Source of the DNA: Uloborus plumipes
Lineage: Eukaryota > Arthropoda > Arachnida > Araneae > Uloboridae
DNA length: 64,000 nucleotides
Assembly: GCA_038373865.1 (NCBI GenBank)
Contig: JAXGGA010005546.1
Coordinates: 1-64,000, forward strand
Reading direction: 5' to 3'
The notes beneath the pieces were generated by a model that saw nothing but the letters and a program-made list of their open reading frames with translations, did not search any database and was not told where the DNA came from. This document shows positions 24,801 through 34,365 of the stretch, one piece after another. Positions within the stretch are counted from its first letter, which is position 1. Each line of letters opens with the position of its first letter. The position numbers were made by a program, and so were the translations under genes.

Positions 24801-26362
24801 GTAGATGCCACTAGTACTCCTTTTGGGCTATTACTCTGGTTAGGATATTCAATTAGGCCGAATTTAAAGCTGTTGTTTTCCTTGATGGAGCCAGGTATTA
24901 GTATTTCTGATCTTGGGGGAATCAATAAATCTGTTTGGGCTATTATTTGATGAGCGGATTTTAAGTTATTTTCAGCATTGAAAATTGCTATGTCTTCCTT
25001 CATCGAGTGCAGCTCATTATTTTTAAAGTCGATAGAAAAATCAAATTTTCTCAAAAAGTCCAGTCCGAGAATGAAGGGATCTGTAATGTCAGCAACGAAT
25101 GCCGTGTGATGGTAAGTGGCGCTCCCGAACATTATTTCTAAGTTCACTTTTCCTTCAATCTCGATTTTGTCACCTGTCACAGTTTGGAGAGTAACGCAGG
25201 GCGGCGTCCATAAGATCTTGAGTCCAAATTGATGAGCCACATCAGTCTTAATAATGGTAACGTTGGCTCCTGTGTCCACAATCATTTCGCAGGGAAACCC
25301 ATTCACATAAGCGTAAATGAAGAGTTCGTTGCAGCCGCCACTTCTTGGGGAAATCTGGAAAACTTTGGGAGACGTCTTCTTTTCTTGGCGAGCTTCGCAA
25401 TTCCTTCGTACGTGGCCCTCACCGCCACATTTCCAGCACTTCAGTGTTTGTCCACCTTGGTCTTTACGAGCCGCAATCTTCTTCAGGGTCCCCGACATCT
25501 CTTTGATTTGTCGCTCAATGTCCGAGAGACGAGTTGAGTTCAAATCTTGGGCACTCACTTCCACGCCCCTGGTCGAATGGCGATCCTTGCGGGACAGTTG
25601 CTGTGCAGCCTCGAACTTCATTGCGTAGACCAGACCGGATTTAAAATCCTTAATGTCCGCCATCCGGAGAGCCGTCTGAAGTTCTGGATTTCGCACTCCA
25701 TCTGTGAAGTAGTTCAGGGCCAGGCTATCGCGAACACCCGAAGGACAGTCCGAGAAGGCGAGATGGGAAAGCCTCTCAACGTCTGCTGCGAACACTTGCA
25801 AAGTCTCCCCATCCCTTTGGAGTCGGGATTTGAGCTGAAGTTGGCTGAATTCTTTTTGGCAAGATTCGCCAAAGCGAAGCTCCAAGGCCGATGATAAGGC
25901 TTCGAAGTCATGGTGCTTGTCCTCTGGGAAGGTCTGTAGTATATCAGCTGCATCCCCTCTCAGCGAGGCTGCAAGTTGACAGGCTTTCGTGGAAGAGTCC
26001 CAAGAGTTTGCTTCTGCAACGATGAGGAACTGCTTCTTGTAAATATTCCACGAGGTCTTCCCGTCAAACGTGGCCAGTTTGATGGATGGACGAGAAGTTC
26101 CAGCTGCAGCTACACAGTCACTTGAGGTGTTGGAGGATGCTGATAACTTCGATTCAAGTTCTTTAATTTTCTTTTCCACGTGGTTTTCTATTGTGGTGAT
26201 TCGATCTTCTAGAGCCTCCACTTTATTTTCCATGTTGATAAATTTAGTTTCCACCAAACTTTTCATTGACGTTAGATCGCTCTTAATTTCTTCTTGACTC
26301 GAAGTTATGCTCGATGTCAAATCACTCTTTAGTTGTTCTTGATTAGTAGCCAGAGTCACCAT
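21821..26362 (-). CDS. Ty3/gypsy Gag-Pol polyprotein
   Basis: One continuous 1513-codon frame encodes Gag and Pol without a frameshift. The N-terminus is a coiled-coil-like repeat of NQEQ units. A CCHC zinc knuckle (CWKCGGEGHVRRNC) lies near residues 310-323. The retropepsin active site VDTGAN is near 362-367. Reverse transcriptase has YLDD at about 779-782. RNase H has LDTDAS near 924-930. Integrase has an HHCC zinc finger near 1168-1207 and catalytic Asp, Asp and Glu near 1236, 1297 and 1333, with 35 residues between the last two. A GPY/F-type motif (DGPYTVL) near 1470 follows, and no chromodomain is seen. The enzymes would mature the particle, copy the RNA and insert the DNA. The same frame extends upstream to ATGs at 26461, 26515 and 26533 but is cut by a TAA at 26405-26407, so the natural Gag start is probably further upstream and this copy may be damaged. 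All visible catalytic motifs are intact. Confidence 0.95.
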   Translation of the reverse strand: MVTLATNQEQLKSDLTSSITSSQEEIKSDLTSMKSLVETKFINMENKVEALEDRITTIENHVEKKIKELESKLSASSNTSSDCVAAAGTSRPSIKLATFDGKTSWNIYKKQFLIVAEANSWDSSTKACQLAASLRGDAADILQTFPEDKHHDFEALSSALELRFGESCQKEFSQLQLKSRLQRDGETLQVFAADVERLSHLAFSDCPSGVRDSLALNYFTDGVRNPELQTALRMADIKDFKSGLVYAMKFEAAQQLSRKDRHSTRGVEVSAQDLNSTRLSDIERQIKEMSGTLKKIAARKDQGGQTLKCWKCGGEGHVRRNCEARQEKKTSPKVFQISPRSGGCNELFIYAYVNGFPCEMIVDTGANVTIIKTDVAHQFGLKILWTPPCVTLQTVTGDKIEIEGKVNLEIMFGSATYHHTAFVADITDPFILGLDFLRKFDFSIDFKNNELHSMKEDIAIFNAENNLKSAHQIIAQTDLLIPPRSEILIPGSIKENNSFKFGLIEYPNQSNSPKGVLVASTLVDLSRNAVPVRVANVSERPRNIKKGEVLATCTPVNCIIRRIDSSETVSSESLTSKLIGSAALSKDQRYAAEKLVDDFKQVFSSTPEDVGRTSLAQHRIDTGDHPPIKQHPRRLPFAKKEEVEILVKEMQENDVIEPSSSPWASPIVLVRKKDGSTRFCVDYRRLNDITKKDSYPLPRIDDTLDTLSGHKWFSTLDLKSGYWQVEIHPDDREKTAFTTGQGLWQFKVMPFGLCNAPATFERLMESVLRGLSYESCLVYLDDIIIIGRSFEEHLVNLRKVLQKLKEANLKLSPSKCNLFRREVNYLGHIISSEGVRTDPDKVSAVKNWSRPENVHQLRSFLGLCTYYRKFVKGFSNIARPLHKLTESKQKFEWSKECEDAFLQLKEALTSTPILSYPQPEKSFILDTDASHESVGAVLSQEIDGNEHVIAYWSKCLSKSERNYCVTRKELLAIVKAVEHFHHYLYGRKFLLRTDHASLTWLLNFKKPEGQVARWIQRLQEYDIEIKHRKGLSHGNADALSRRPCSENCHYCSRIEKQYGTTIPTACQVTATSSSSDPDPWSDDQVRKDQLEDPDLKPIIELMEKDSRRPSCQDISIYSPATKRYWALWKSLQLRNGVLYRKWESDDGKVFKWQLLLPRSRIPDVLKELHSSPTGGHFGILKTLHKVRERFFWSKAKDDVEKWCHSCDACAARKGPKRRSRGKLHLYNVGAPFERIGIDILGPLPKTTDGNKYILVSIDYFTKWPEAYSIPDQEATTVAETLVQHWISRYGTPLQIHSDQGRNFISAVFKGLCKILKIEKTRTTPLHPQSDGMVERFNRTILNNLSLMVSKNQQDWDKKLPLFLLAYRSAVHETTGYSPSQMLFGRELRLPCDLVFGLPPDAPSSPEEYVQDLQARLEDVHHFARERINIATEKMKTRYDTRSTGHDFQEGDKVWLWNPIRRKGLSPKLQSHWDGPYTVLHRLNDVVVRIQKSSHSKPRVVHYDRLAPYYGHSS

Positions 26363-26533
26363 ATCATTCTTTATTTGCTCTTGATTAGTAGCCAGATCAT
26401 TTTTTTATTGTTCTTGATTAATAGCCAGATCATTTTTTAATTGTTCTTGATTAGCGGCCATGTCATTTTTAACAGCGTTGATCGCATCCAGGAGTTGTTT
26501 CAGTTGTTCATCCATTGCTCGAGTAATTACCAT
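26363..26533 (-). pseudogene. 5' extension of gag carrying one nonsense codon
   Basis: In the frame of the polyprotein, possible starts lie at 26533, 26515 and 26461, and the reading continues into it except for one TAA at 26405-26407. The stop lies within a tandem array of about 11-codon units (NQEQ-containing). In a neighbouring unit the equivalent codon is a leucine codon differing by one base, so the stop looks like a point mutation in this copy. Translation could still start at 26362 downstream. Confidence 0.6.
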
Positions 26534-26608
26534 AAAATTCCGAAATCAAAAAGTCCTTAGGATGAAAAGTCCAAGTTCACAGGTAATTCCAAGAAAGTCC
26601 TTGAAGAT

Positions 26609-26626
26609 GCCCCACGTTGGGCGCCA
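26609..26626 (-). other. Primer binding site for tRNA-Lys(CUU)
   Basis: TGGCGCCCAACGTGGGGC on the minus strand is complementary over 18 nt to the 3' end of metazoan tRNA-Lys(CUU) including its CCA, as I recall that tRNA (ending GCCCCACGTTGGGCG plus CCA). It is separated from the LTR by four bases (ATTT). Confidence 0.88.
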
Positions 26627-26630
26627 AAAT

Positions 26631-27238
26631 TGTAACGAGTCCGTAGCACCTTCAACTTTCTTCAAATGAACATTCCAATCTTGAGGAAGTAACTATAAAT
26701 TTATTTACAAGTATTTACACTATTTACAATATGAGCAGGAAACAATTGCTAAACATCCAGCAATTAGGTAGCAAAACAGTACACTGTACTCTCAACAGTA
26801 ACTCAGCACCACGTATCAAACGTGAACAGTAATTAAGCAATTACAAAAGCAAAACATCGCCCAAGCGAATAGCGAATAAAACGAGTCACCAGAATCAAAT
26901 CTGAAAACAACTGACTGACTTGTGTTCAAGGCCAGCTATTTATACACGGAAAGAAATGTCCACAATATTCGAGAAAAACCTGGAATATTTTGTTTCATTC
27001 CTAATATTACGTAATCCATTCACAAATTCTAGCGATAAGAAAAAAAACCACGCGAAAATGTCTTCACGCTTATTAAAGTTAGGGCAAGTGTAAAAACTAC
27101 AAAGTGTTACAGGGCCGGTATACTAGTGATAAAGGTGATATCTTCAGATACTTTTGCAACATGACGTCAGATAAAACCAAAACTAATGAAAATGATGCAA
27201 GGCAGGAAAAACAACAACTATTTACAAGATTTGTAACA
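26631..27238 (-). repeat. 5' LTR of the gypsy element
   Basis: This is the promoter-bearing LTR for the minus-strand genomic RNA. U3 occupies the high-coordinate side. The CRE TGACGTCA (27162-27169) lies about 220 bp upstream of the TATA box, and an AATAAA signal (complement of 26700-26705) lies downstream. The ends are TGTAAC and GTAACA. Confidence 0.95.
26936..26944 (-). promoter_or_regulatory. TATA box of the 5' LTR
   Basis: TATAAATAG on the minus strand is the only good TATA match in the LTR and is conserved in the other LTR. It should set the start of the genomic RNA some 25-30 bp downstream. Confidence 0.6.
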
Positions 27239-27242
27239 ATAT

Positions 27243-28099
27243 TTTTTAATGTTGCATTTGAAGCGTGTGGTTGCAAAAGTGGATCTTAAAGAGAAAAAAA
27301 ATCCAGGAAGAGGTCACATATTTGTCAATACAGAAAGATATAAGTTTTAAAAACTTTTTCTCTGCTTTGTTTAAACAGTTTAGGAGATCATTTTGAAACT
27401 CTTTTTTTTTTTTTTTTTGTCTCATGTTGTTGCCCTCTTTAATTATTGCAATGAAAAACTAAGAAAAAAAACTTACGGAAAAATTTGAATTGGAGATACA
27501 ACTGAACCTCGTTAAAGCAAACTTTAGGACCTTCAAAATCAATTCATCTTATCTGACGAACTATAAACAACCAGTATAAGAGAGGGGTCACAATAAAGAG
27601 GACGGGGGTCGAAAATGTAGTTGCTTTCAGCAGTAGTTTGTTTTTAGGCGTGTTCGAATTATAGATATTCGATTGCACCTAATTTTGCAGCTATACTCTT
27701 TTCAGTTACCCTAAACATATTCTTTCATAGGTTGCAGACGTGTCATTGGAATAGGGATAAAAAAGCATTTCTGCAGTTGGAACACTGACACAACCGCAGT
27801 GTAAGCCCACACAAATCGGCAAGCACAAAACGGTTCAGTCCTTTTCTCTCTTCTATTTCCCCACGAATTTCTTCATTATTTCTTTTCAGCAGCATTTACC
27901 ACCGTTTCACAACATTCCTTATATGTGTTTAAAAATACCGCATTACTTCTATTAATATTATGTATCACTAGCAATAACCCACGATACATGTAAATGAATA
28001 GAACTATTAAACAAATAAATATAATTGATTTCAACCTTTTCAGTATGACGGTGAAATTTTTATACGTTGGTCACGAAAATAATAACTACGTATAAGATA
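27243..28099. other. AT-rich sequence, nothing recognised
   Basis: A T run lies near 27402-27418. The stretch 27505-27620 (ACCTCGTTAAAGCAAAC and following) resembles one end of a pogo/mariner element, but no partner end was found. Confidence 0.4.
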
Positions 28100-28839
28100 T
28101 AGGGATGCACCGATTAATCGGCAGTACCGATTAATCGTCCATAATCGGCCACTTTGCCGATTATTAATAATAGGCAAAATTGGGCCGATTAATCGGCTAA
28201 AAATATTTTTTGTTATATTATTCTTTAAAGTGTACCTTCACTAAGAAACTATGTACTTGATTTTATTGACAGTAATAATAATCCTCATAGTTGATATTAA
28301 GTTTTTAATAAATTTATTCTGCTTTGAATAAATGTACACATAGACAATGTTGCAACATTTTTCATGTGTGATAGTTTTCTTCTTAGTACTGTGTTAGGTA
28401 ACCTCTAATTTTCAAAGAATAAAAGTCTTGAATTAAATTGCTACTGATAATTAAAATTGAAAATTAAAAGTACTCCTAAATTGTGGAGTGCTCACCACAG
28501 ATCCTCCCCCCCCCTTTTTTTTAATTTTTATTAATATAATTAACAATGTATTAATGTAATATTATTGACAATAATATGTAAATCGGTTCTAAGAAATTTA
28601 ATAAAATACTGAAATTATTTTATGAAAATTAGGAAAATGGAAAAAAAAAAATCTTCTCAGAAATCAATTACTTACTATTTCTAAACTCGGAATTGTATAG
28701 GAGAGAAAAAACAGTTATTGTGAAATTGTAGTATTAAAAACAATCATTCTTACCATTAATCGGCTCAGCCGATTAATCGGCCGATTATTAACAACCGATT
28801 AATTGGTAATCGGCTAATTTGCTTATCGGTGCATCCCTA
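28100..28839 (-). mobile_element. hAT MITE, CCGATTAATCGG family, copy B
   Basis: TAGGGATGCACCGATTAATC at the left and TTATCGGTGCATCCCTA at the right delimit 740 bp. The flanking octamers ATAAGATA at 28092-28099 and 28840-28847 are identical. Relative to copies A and C it is inverted. It has no coding capacity. Confidence 0.92.
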
Positions 28840-28857
28840 ATAAGATACACAATTTCG

Positions 28858-28925
28858 AATTTGTGGCATGTGTTTCGTGGTTACAAGGAATCCCTTTTCA
28901 GTGCAAAAATGAGCTTATGAATAGG
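28858..28925 (+). repeat. Fragment shared with the palindrome spacer at 47998-48060
   Basis: GTGTTTCGTGGTTACAAGGA through TGAGCTTATG resembles 48002-48060 (GTGTTTCGAAGTTACAAGGA through GAGCTTATGG). This links it to the 47945-48126 foldback unit. Confidence 0.55.
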
Positions 28926-29368
28926 AAAACGCAGAGAGGAAAGCAGTATACACTTCAATTCCATAATTGAAAATTATGTCTGTGGATTAAATAAAAAAAA
29001 TATTTGCACCTTTTTTTAAAGAAATTTTGTTATTGACAAACATATTTCCGTCTATTATACAAATGCTCTTCAAAGTTATGCACAGGTATGTATATGTACG
29101 TACACATATATGCAACTTTTCCTTTCTTCATAAAAATTTATAAGCAGTTTTACTTTTAGCAATAAAATGAGCAATAAAACACAGGAAAAACGTATAATAA
29201 AATGTATCTTGTAAAATTTTTCAAAAAGTAACGAAAGGGGGAAATTTTTAACGAGAGTTGAAAAAAAAAAAAAGCATTGCTAATGAATAGGATGAATAAC
29301 AATGAAACATGATAAGACAACCAATATTGTATTCTGTTTTTCTGTGGATGGCATCTTTTTCTTTGCAA

Positions 29369-30082
29369 TAGGGATGCACTGAAAAAAAAAAAATGGCCGA
29401 TTACCGATTAATCGGTTGTTGATAATCGGCAGACCCGATTAATGATTAGGATGATTGTTTTTAATACCAATTTTACTATCACTGTTTTTTCTCTCTTATA
29501 CAATTCCAAGTTTGGAAGTAGTAAGTAATTTATTTCCGAGAGAGGATTTTTTTTCCATTTTCCTAATTTTCACAAAATAATTTCAATATTTTTTCCAATT
29601 TCTCAGCACCGATTTTCATATGATTGTCAATAATATTACATTAACACATAAATCTAAACACTAATTATAATAAAAAAAATTTTTAAAAAGGGCAAGGGGA
29701 GTTTGTGGTGAGCACTCCAATTTAGGAGTACTTTCAGTTTTCATTTTTTAATAATTAGTAGCAATTTAATTCAAGACTTTTATTCTTTGTAAAAATTAGA
29801 GGTTATCTAAAAGCACAATACTAAGGAGAAAACTGTCTCCACATGAAAAATGTTGCAACATTGTCTATGTATATTTATTCAAAGTAGGAGAATTAATTTA
29901 TTAAAAACGTTATATCAACTGTGAGGATTATTATTACTGTTAATTAAATTATTCATCATAGTTTCTTAGTGAAGGTATACTTTGAAGAACAATACTTAAA
30001 AACTATGTTTGGCCGATTAATCTGCCCGATTGCGCCGTATATTAACAATCGGTAAAGTGGCTGATTAATCGGTGCATCCCTA
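29369..30082 (+). mobile_element. hAT MITE, CCGATTAATCGG family, copy C
   Basis: The ends are TAGGGATGCACT and GGTGCATCCCTA. The flanks CTTTGCAA (29361-29368) and CTTTGTAA (30083-30090) agree at 7 of 8 positions. The interior matches copy B in inverse orientation, so B and C form a 700-bp inverted pair with a spacer of about 530 bp. Confidence 0.9.
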
Positions 30083-30819
30083 CTTTGTAATATAAATTGT
30101 ATTGTGACTTATCCAATCTTTGCCACGTAGTAATGGTGCGACATCAATAAAAAAAGCATCGATGATATCGATACATCAACCCAAAAATATAATTCCTTTG
30201 AAACATCAAACTTTTTAATGTGTATTCCGGCATAATAAACTCTAAAAAATGTTTTAATGCTGGAACTAAACAGTCACCAATTTATTAATTAGGTATATTT
30301 TTGAATTGGCAAAGAAAAGGTAATAAGTGAATCTTAAGGCGCATTTCAAATTAAGTAGAATTAAAGTGATGATTAACTTCCGCATGTAACGTACAAAAAG
30401 AAAAGAAAATGAAGCACTGATAGATATTAATTGCAATAATTTCTTAACATCTGTTGAATTTCCACCGGAATAATGCAAAAACTAAAGGAAATTTAAAGCA
30501 ATTTTAAAAATTGATAACATGCACACACACAGGAAAAAAAAGAAGAAAAAAATAATAACAGAAAAGGAAATAAATGTAGCACATGTTTTACTCACTTAGA
30601 AGCGCTGTACAGTGTATAATTGAATAATAATAACAATAATAATAAAAAAATAAAGTATCGTTTCATCTTGTAAGACTATTAAAAAGATTCCCTCTGGAGT
30701 ATCCTTTTCTCTCATTCCGAAAAGTAGACTTTCATTATAAATATTCGTAATTCACCAGAAATCACACATTTTCAAAATTTTTGCAACTTCTATCAATGAA
30801 AACATTAGCCAAAGAGCGA
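30083..30819. other. AT-rich sequence, nothing recognised
   Basis: A short palindromic stretch ATCGATGATATCGAT lies near 30159. Simple AAT/AAC repeats lie near 30620-30650. No gene is supported. Confidence 0.45.
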
Positions 30820-30970
30820 TAACACTTCCAATATGGCCCGCACTTGGCGAACCGGCGAGCCTGTCGACATCGTGCCCTTGGAGACGCGTCCTTGGCAACG
30901 GAAAGAAGAGACGGCAGTCGCAGGGGTGAAACGTGAATAATTCGTTTTGGACGGAATCGCCTTTTCATCA
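30820..30970 (+). promoter_or_regulatory. CpG-rich island with tandem X-box-like motifs and a small ORF
   Basis: CpG dinucleotides cluster here against an AT-rich background. GTGCCCTTGGAGAC (30872-30885) is followed without a gap by GCGTCCTTGGCAAC (30886-30899). Each fits 12 of 14 positions of the X-box consensus RYYNYYATRRNRAC bound by RFX factors (family knowledge). An ATG at 30833 with A at -3 and G at +4 opens a frame of 35 codons ending near 30940. Whether this is a promoter, a first exon or an unrelated remnant cannot be settled here. Confidence 0.3.
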
Positions 30971-31652
30971 TTTTATCATCTGGTCGAATGATGAAAATCA
31001 AATGCCCCTTTATGCCGCGATGTTTGGATTAAAATTGGATAACTGCCTCACGCTTTTTTAGCCGAAAGTGCAGATCAAGTGTCTTTTTCTCAGTGTCTGG
31101 AGAGAAAGATTTTTGATAAAATGGGGATTGAATGACCAACTTTGTTATTTGTATAATATTCGTAGCATTTATGATTGACGAAAAAGGGGTAAATTTCTTT
31201 CTACCTTCTTTTGGAAGCAACTACTTTGAAAATGTGCGGTTTTTCTTATGAGAGGGGCACCAAAATTTTAACAGACCCTGGGCATCATTTTCACTTGATC
31301 GGGTCTGTTCAGACTCTGACGTATGTTCCGGCAACATACCAAGCTAATATTACAAACAAGCTATGTTTTCTTGGAAAGTTTCTGATATATTCCCGAAGAC
31401 TGGTCTTGCATTTGGAAGATCCACTTCCAACTTATTCAGAAAGCTTCTAGGTTGAATTCAGGAAGATTACTGACATTTAGCTGGAAAATGTAATGTATTT
31501 TGCGAGATATGATACTAGAAGAAATTAGGTTAACTATAGTTGGGGTTGGGGCAAACCTACGTGGAAACAGTGTAAAGGCTACGCTGATAGATCCTAATCA
31601 CAGCATTATAACGCTACCATGTTAAGTTTTCCATAATTCTAACTGCCTATCG
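30971..31652. other. Intergenic sequence, nothing firm
   Basis: A 9-bp stem (AACAGACCC / GGGTCTGTT) lies at about 31269-31309. No coding, SINE or terminal-repeat signature is supported. Confidence 0.4.
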
Positions 31653-31941
31653 CAGGGGCACACCGAACTAAAATTTTTGGGTGAGGGAAAATTATCAATT
31701 TGCCGAATGAAGTTCCAATTTTAACGAATGATAAATACAAGCATGCTGCACACATGTCGTATATGCATAACATTTAGTGAGAAAAAAATTAGGCATATTT
31801 TAAAAAAACAATTATAAAAACTGAAACGAACAAATAATCTCAATTTTGCAATATTGTATTCAATTGCCGAATCGTCAGCAAAATGTGTCGAATACGGAAA
31901 TTATTGGGAAGTCATAGTGACCTCCCATAGGGCCGTTCCTG
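31653..31941 (-). mobile_element. hAT MITE, family 1, inverted copy
   Basis: It matches 9091-9388 in reverse. The ends are CAGGGGCACACCG and CGTTCCTG. The flanking octamers GCCTATCG (31645-31652) and GCCTAACG (31942-31949) agree at 7 of 8 positions. Confidence 0.88.
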
Positions 31942-32078
31942 GCCTAACGTCTTCCATCAAAGTTCTTGAATTGTTTTTACTCTAACTTGTTTATAATAAG
32001 CTTTGTAGCAGAGTTAAATAACTGGCGAATAACTTACTCAAGATTTGTGAACAGTTCTCTCTGTCTCTCTATTACCTA

Positions 32079-32480
32079 CACTGCAAAAAATGTTGGTGTT
32101 ATTAGTATAGTACTGGCAGCCGAGGTTTCTATTTAAAGCTGTAAAATACGCAATAATAAACTGTAAAACCAGCAATTTTATTTTCTTAGTGTAAAGTTAG
32201 AAATTTAGTTTATTGCCGTAAAATTTTGCTGTATTATACTGTAAAAACAACACTATAATACTGGCAGCCGAAGTTCCAATTCAAAACTGTAAAATGCACA
32301 GCAACAAACTAAAACTAGCAGTTTTACAGTTTCTTACAGTAAAGTTAAAAATTTTAGTTTATTGCTATAAAATTTTGCTGTATTATACTGTAAAAACAAC
32401 AGTATAATACTGGAAGCAGAAGTTCCAGTTTAAAACTGGAAAGTGCAAGCTAATAAACTGTAATACACGCATATATCATA
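32079..32480. mobile_element. CACTG-ended MITE, right end missing
   Basis: It starts CACTGCAAAAAATG like the copies at 52009 and 56613. It contains the same internal units (ACTGTAAAA ... TTTTACAGT, AGTATAATACTGGCAGC). Similarity fades near 32480 without the mirrored CAGTG end, so this copy is truncated or diverged. Confidence 0.65.
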
Positions 32481-32685
32481 GTTTGTAGTCATATTCTGCT
32501 TAGCTGCAATATGATGTAAATATCAAATTATATATTTATAACTTTTAAATATTTTTTTAAAGTGTATGCATAGCGCTAATTCAATAGCGGCTTCGGGATT
32601 TACAGATTTGGGAAACATTTTTTGAAAATACTTCAGTTTTATTTTCAATATTATGCAACAAATTTTATGCCCCATTTGCCCATGC

Positions 32686-33460
32686 CAAGGGGTCTAGTAC
32701 CCTTTAAAAGTTCAAAAAATTGATTTTTTGAATTTAACTTTTTTTGGAACTGGGAAATAATGGGAATATTTTAAGACAAACCCCATAATAAAATTCCCAA
32801 TAGAATGGAAGATATGAGGAAAACCGCAGAAACCGAATTTTGCAAATCTCATTTGTTTACCATTATGATAGATGTTTAAAACCGACTTTTGAAGTTGATT
32901 TTCTCGAAACTACATTTTTACTCGTTGCGCGCAGCATTTCTCGGAAACGGATAATCTCAGTGCACGAAACTTTATTCAAGTGTTCATGTGCTAATTATGC
33001 TTAATTTTATGAATCAGAATTTTTCTTGTGTTGAAACTTTTCAAATTCTAGCTATAAAAAGTTTTAAAAAATGCATCAAAATTTGAATTTTGAATTTAAA
33101 AATTTTATTTTGTGGGTAAGGAGTATTTAATCAATCTAATTCTTCGTCATTTTAAACATACATTATTTTTCTACTCTAGAAAAAAATTAAGTGGATATCT
33201 TGTTTTACAAAAGAGTAATGCTGCACGCAGTATGTTTTAAATTATCGGCAAACAAAAAATTTCACTTTATTAAAATAATTGCTTAAAAACTTCAAAAACA
33301 CCCATAACTTACATTTTGGAATCGAAAAGATTAATAGAGTTGAATTCATATTTGGTTAAAATTTCATGAAATTAAAACTAATAGATCTTGAAACAAGTCA
33401 CTTTTAAGTTTACCAATTTTTCGACATATTTTCTTCACCGAAAGGGTACTAGACCCCCTG
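32686..33460. mobile_element. Inverted-repeat DNA element, unclassified
   Basis: AAGGGGTCTAGTACCCTTT at 32687 is mirrored by AAAGGGTACTAGACCCCCTG ending at 33460. Weaker similarity continues outward (GCCC / GGGC), so the true ends may lie slightly outside. No target duplication was identified. The interior of about 775 bp is non-coding. Confidence 0.6.
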
Positions 33461-33531
33461 ACCCTGGTAATACTATTGGGCAGGAAGTCAACCAGCATTA
33501 AATGACACAACAGTTTTCATTTTCTCTTTAA

Positions 33532-34074
33532 CCCTTTAACTGTCAAGTTATTTTGATGCTTTGGGTGCACAAATTGTCAAATGTTTTTATTGCAAAAATC
33601 AAATGTTTAGTACAAAATAAAATATACTTAGTCGTTAAAAATTGATATTTTGAAGTACATGGGTAAAATATTTAAAGTTTTGTAGCCACTGCATATTTGC
33701 TTTAGGCGGCTACCACTCAACATGGCAGTTGTAAAGTTCGCTTATAGTGGAGCATTATTTTCTAAAAATGGAAAAATAATTATTTTCTAAAAAATCAATA
33801 AATGAAAACAAAATTAAATAAATAAAAGTGAATACCTTTCAGTAATTCAGTCTTGTGTGGTATAACTGGAAACACTTTTCCAAGAACAAATCCGAGAAAC
33901 AGTCGGGTTTGACAGAGATAAAGGCGAAATAAACGTCTCCCGATATATATTCGGGTAGAACAATACGATGCACTCAAAAAAAAAAAAAAAAAATACCCCG
34001 AGTAATACTCGGGCGTGACATTTTCGAACACCAGTGCTGTGCCCGAGATTATCTCGGGCATGACTGTTAAAAGG
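33532..34074. mobile_element. piggyBac-like MITE with TTAA flanks
   Basis: TTAA lies at 33528-33531 and 34075-34078. The termini are CCCTTTAACTGTC and, inward from the right, CCTTTTAACAGTC. The right third carries three 14-16-bp palindromic hairpins of the form CCCGA...TCGGG (near 33938, 33996 and 34042). A 56-bp piece of the left interior recurs at 37798-37853. No transposase frame is present. Confidence 0.8.
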
Positions 34075-34365
34075 TTAAGAGTTAAAACCTAAACTTACTT
34101 TACCCAAATATATATATTTTTAAATTTTAGTGACGATCGTTTTTTTTTTTTTTTTTTGCTACTTTTCTTTTTAAAGGAGTTTTATTCATCAATGAGACAC
34201 TTCTAAGTTGTATATTGCGCAAGCGTACCCGGAAATATGTCTGCACTGGCAATCTTTCAACGTCCTTCGCATTTGAAAAAACTTGGGCGTAAAATTTTTC
34301 TTTGTTTGATGATGCTTGGTGAAAAAGCAAGTGCATGCAAAAATTTTCCTCAGAACACATTTTCA

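Larger units (their letters stand above)
20977..27238 (-). mobile_element. Full-length Ty3/gypsy LTR retrotransposon
   Basis: The 6.26-kb element is flanked by ATAT at 20973-20976 and 27239-27242. It has two LTRs of 612 and 608 bp with TG...CA ends, which differ mainly by a few small indels around 21205-21240 and one C/T change, so it inserted recently. In element orientation (minus strand) the order is 5' LTR (right), primer site, gag-pol, polypurine tract, 3' LTR (left). Domain order protease, reverse transcriptase, RNase H, integrase identifies Ty3/gypsy rather than copia. No envelope gene lies between pol and the 3' LTR. Confidence 0.97.

Noticed and set aside
21841..26297. Numerous plus-strand open frames of 60-115 codons across the retrotransposon
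   Set aside because: They are antisense shadows of the minus-strand gag-pol frame.
31265..31312. AACAGACCC/GGGTCTGTT stem as an RNA element
   Set aside because: A 9-bp stem with a large unpaired interior is common by chance and has no supporting context.
32686..33460. Assignment of the AAGGGGTCTAGTACCC element to hAT
   Set aside because: The flanking octamers do not match in any register tried, so the superfamily was left open.
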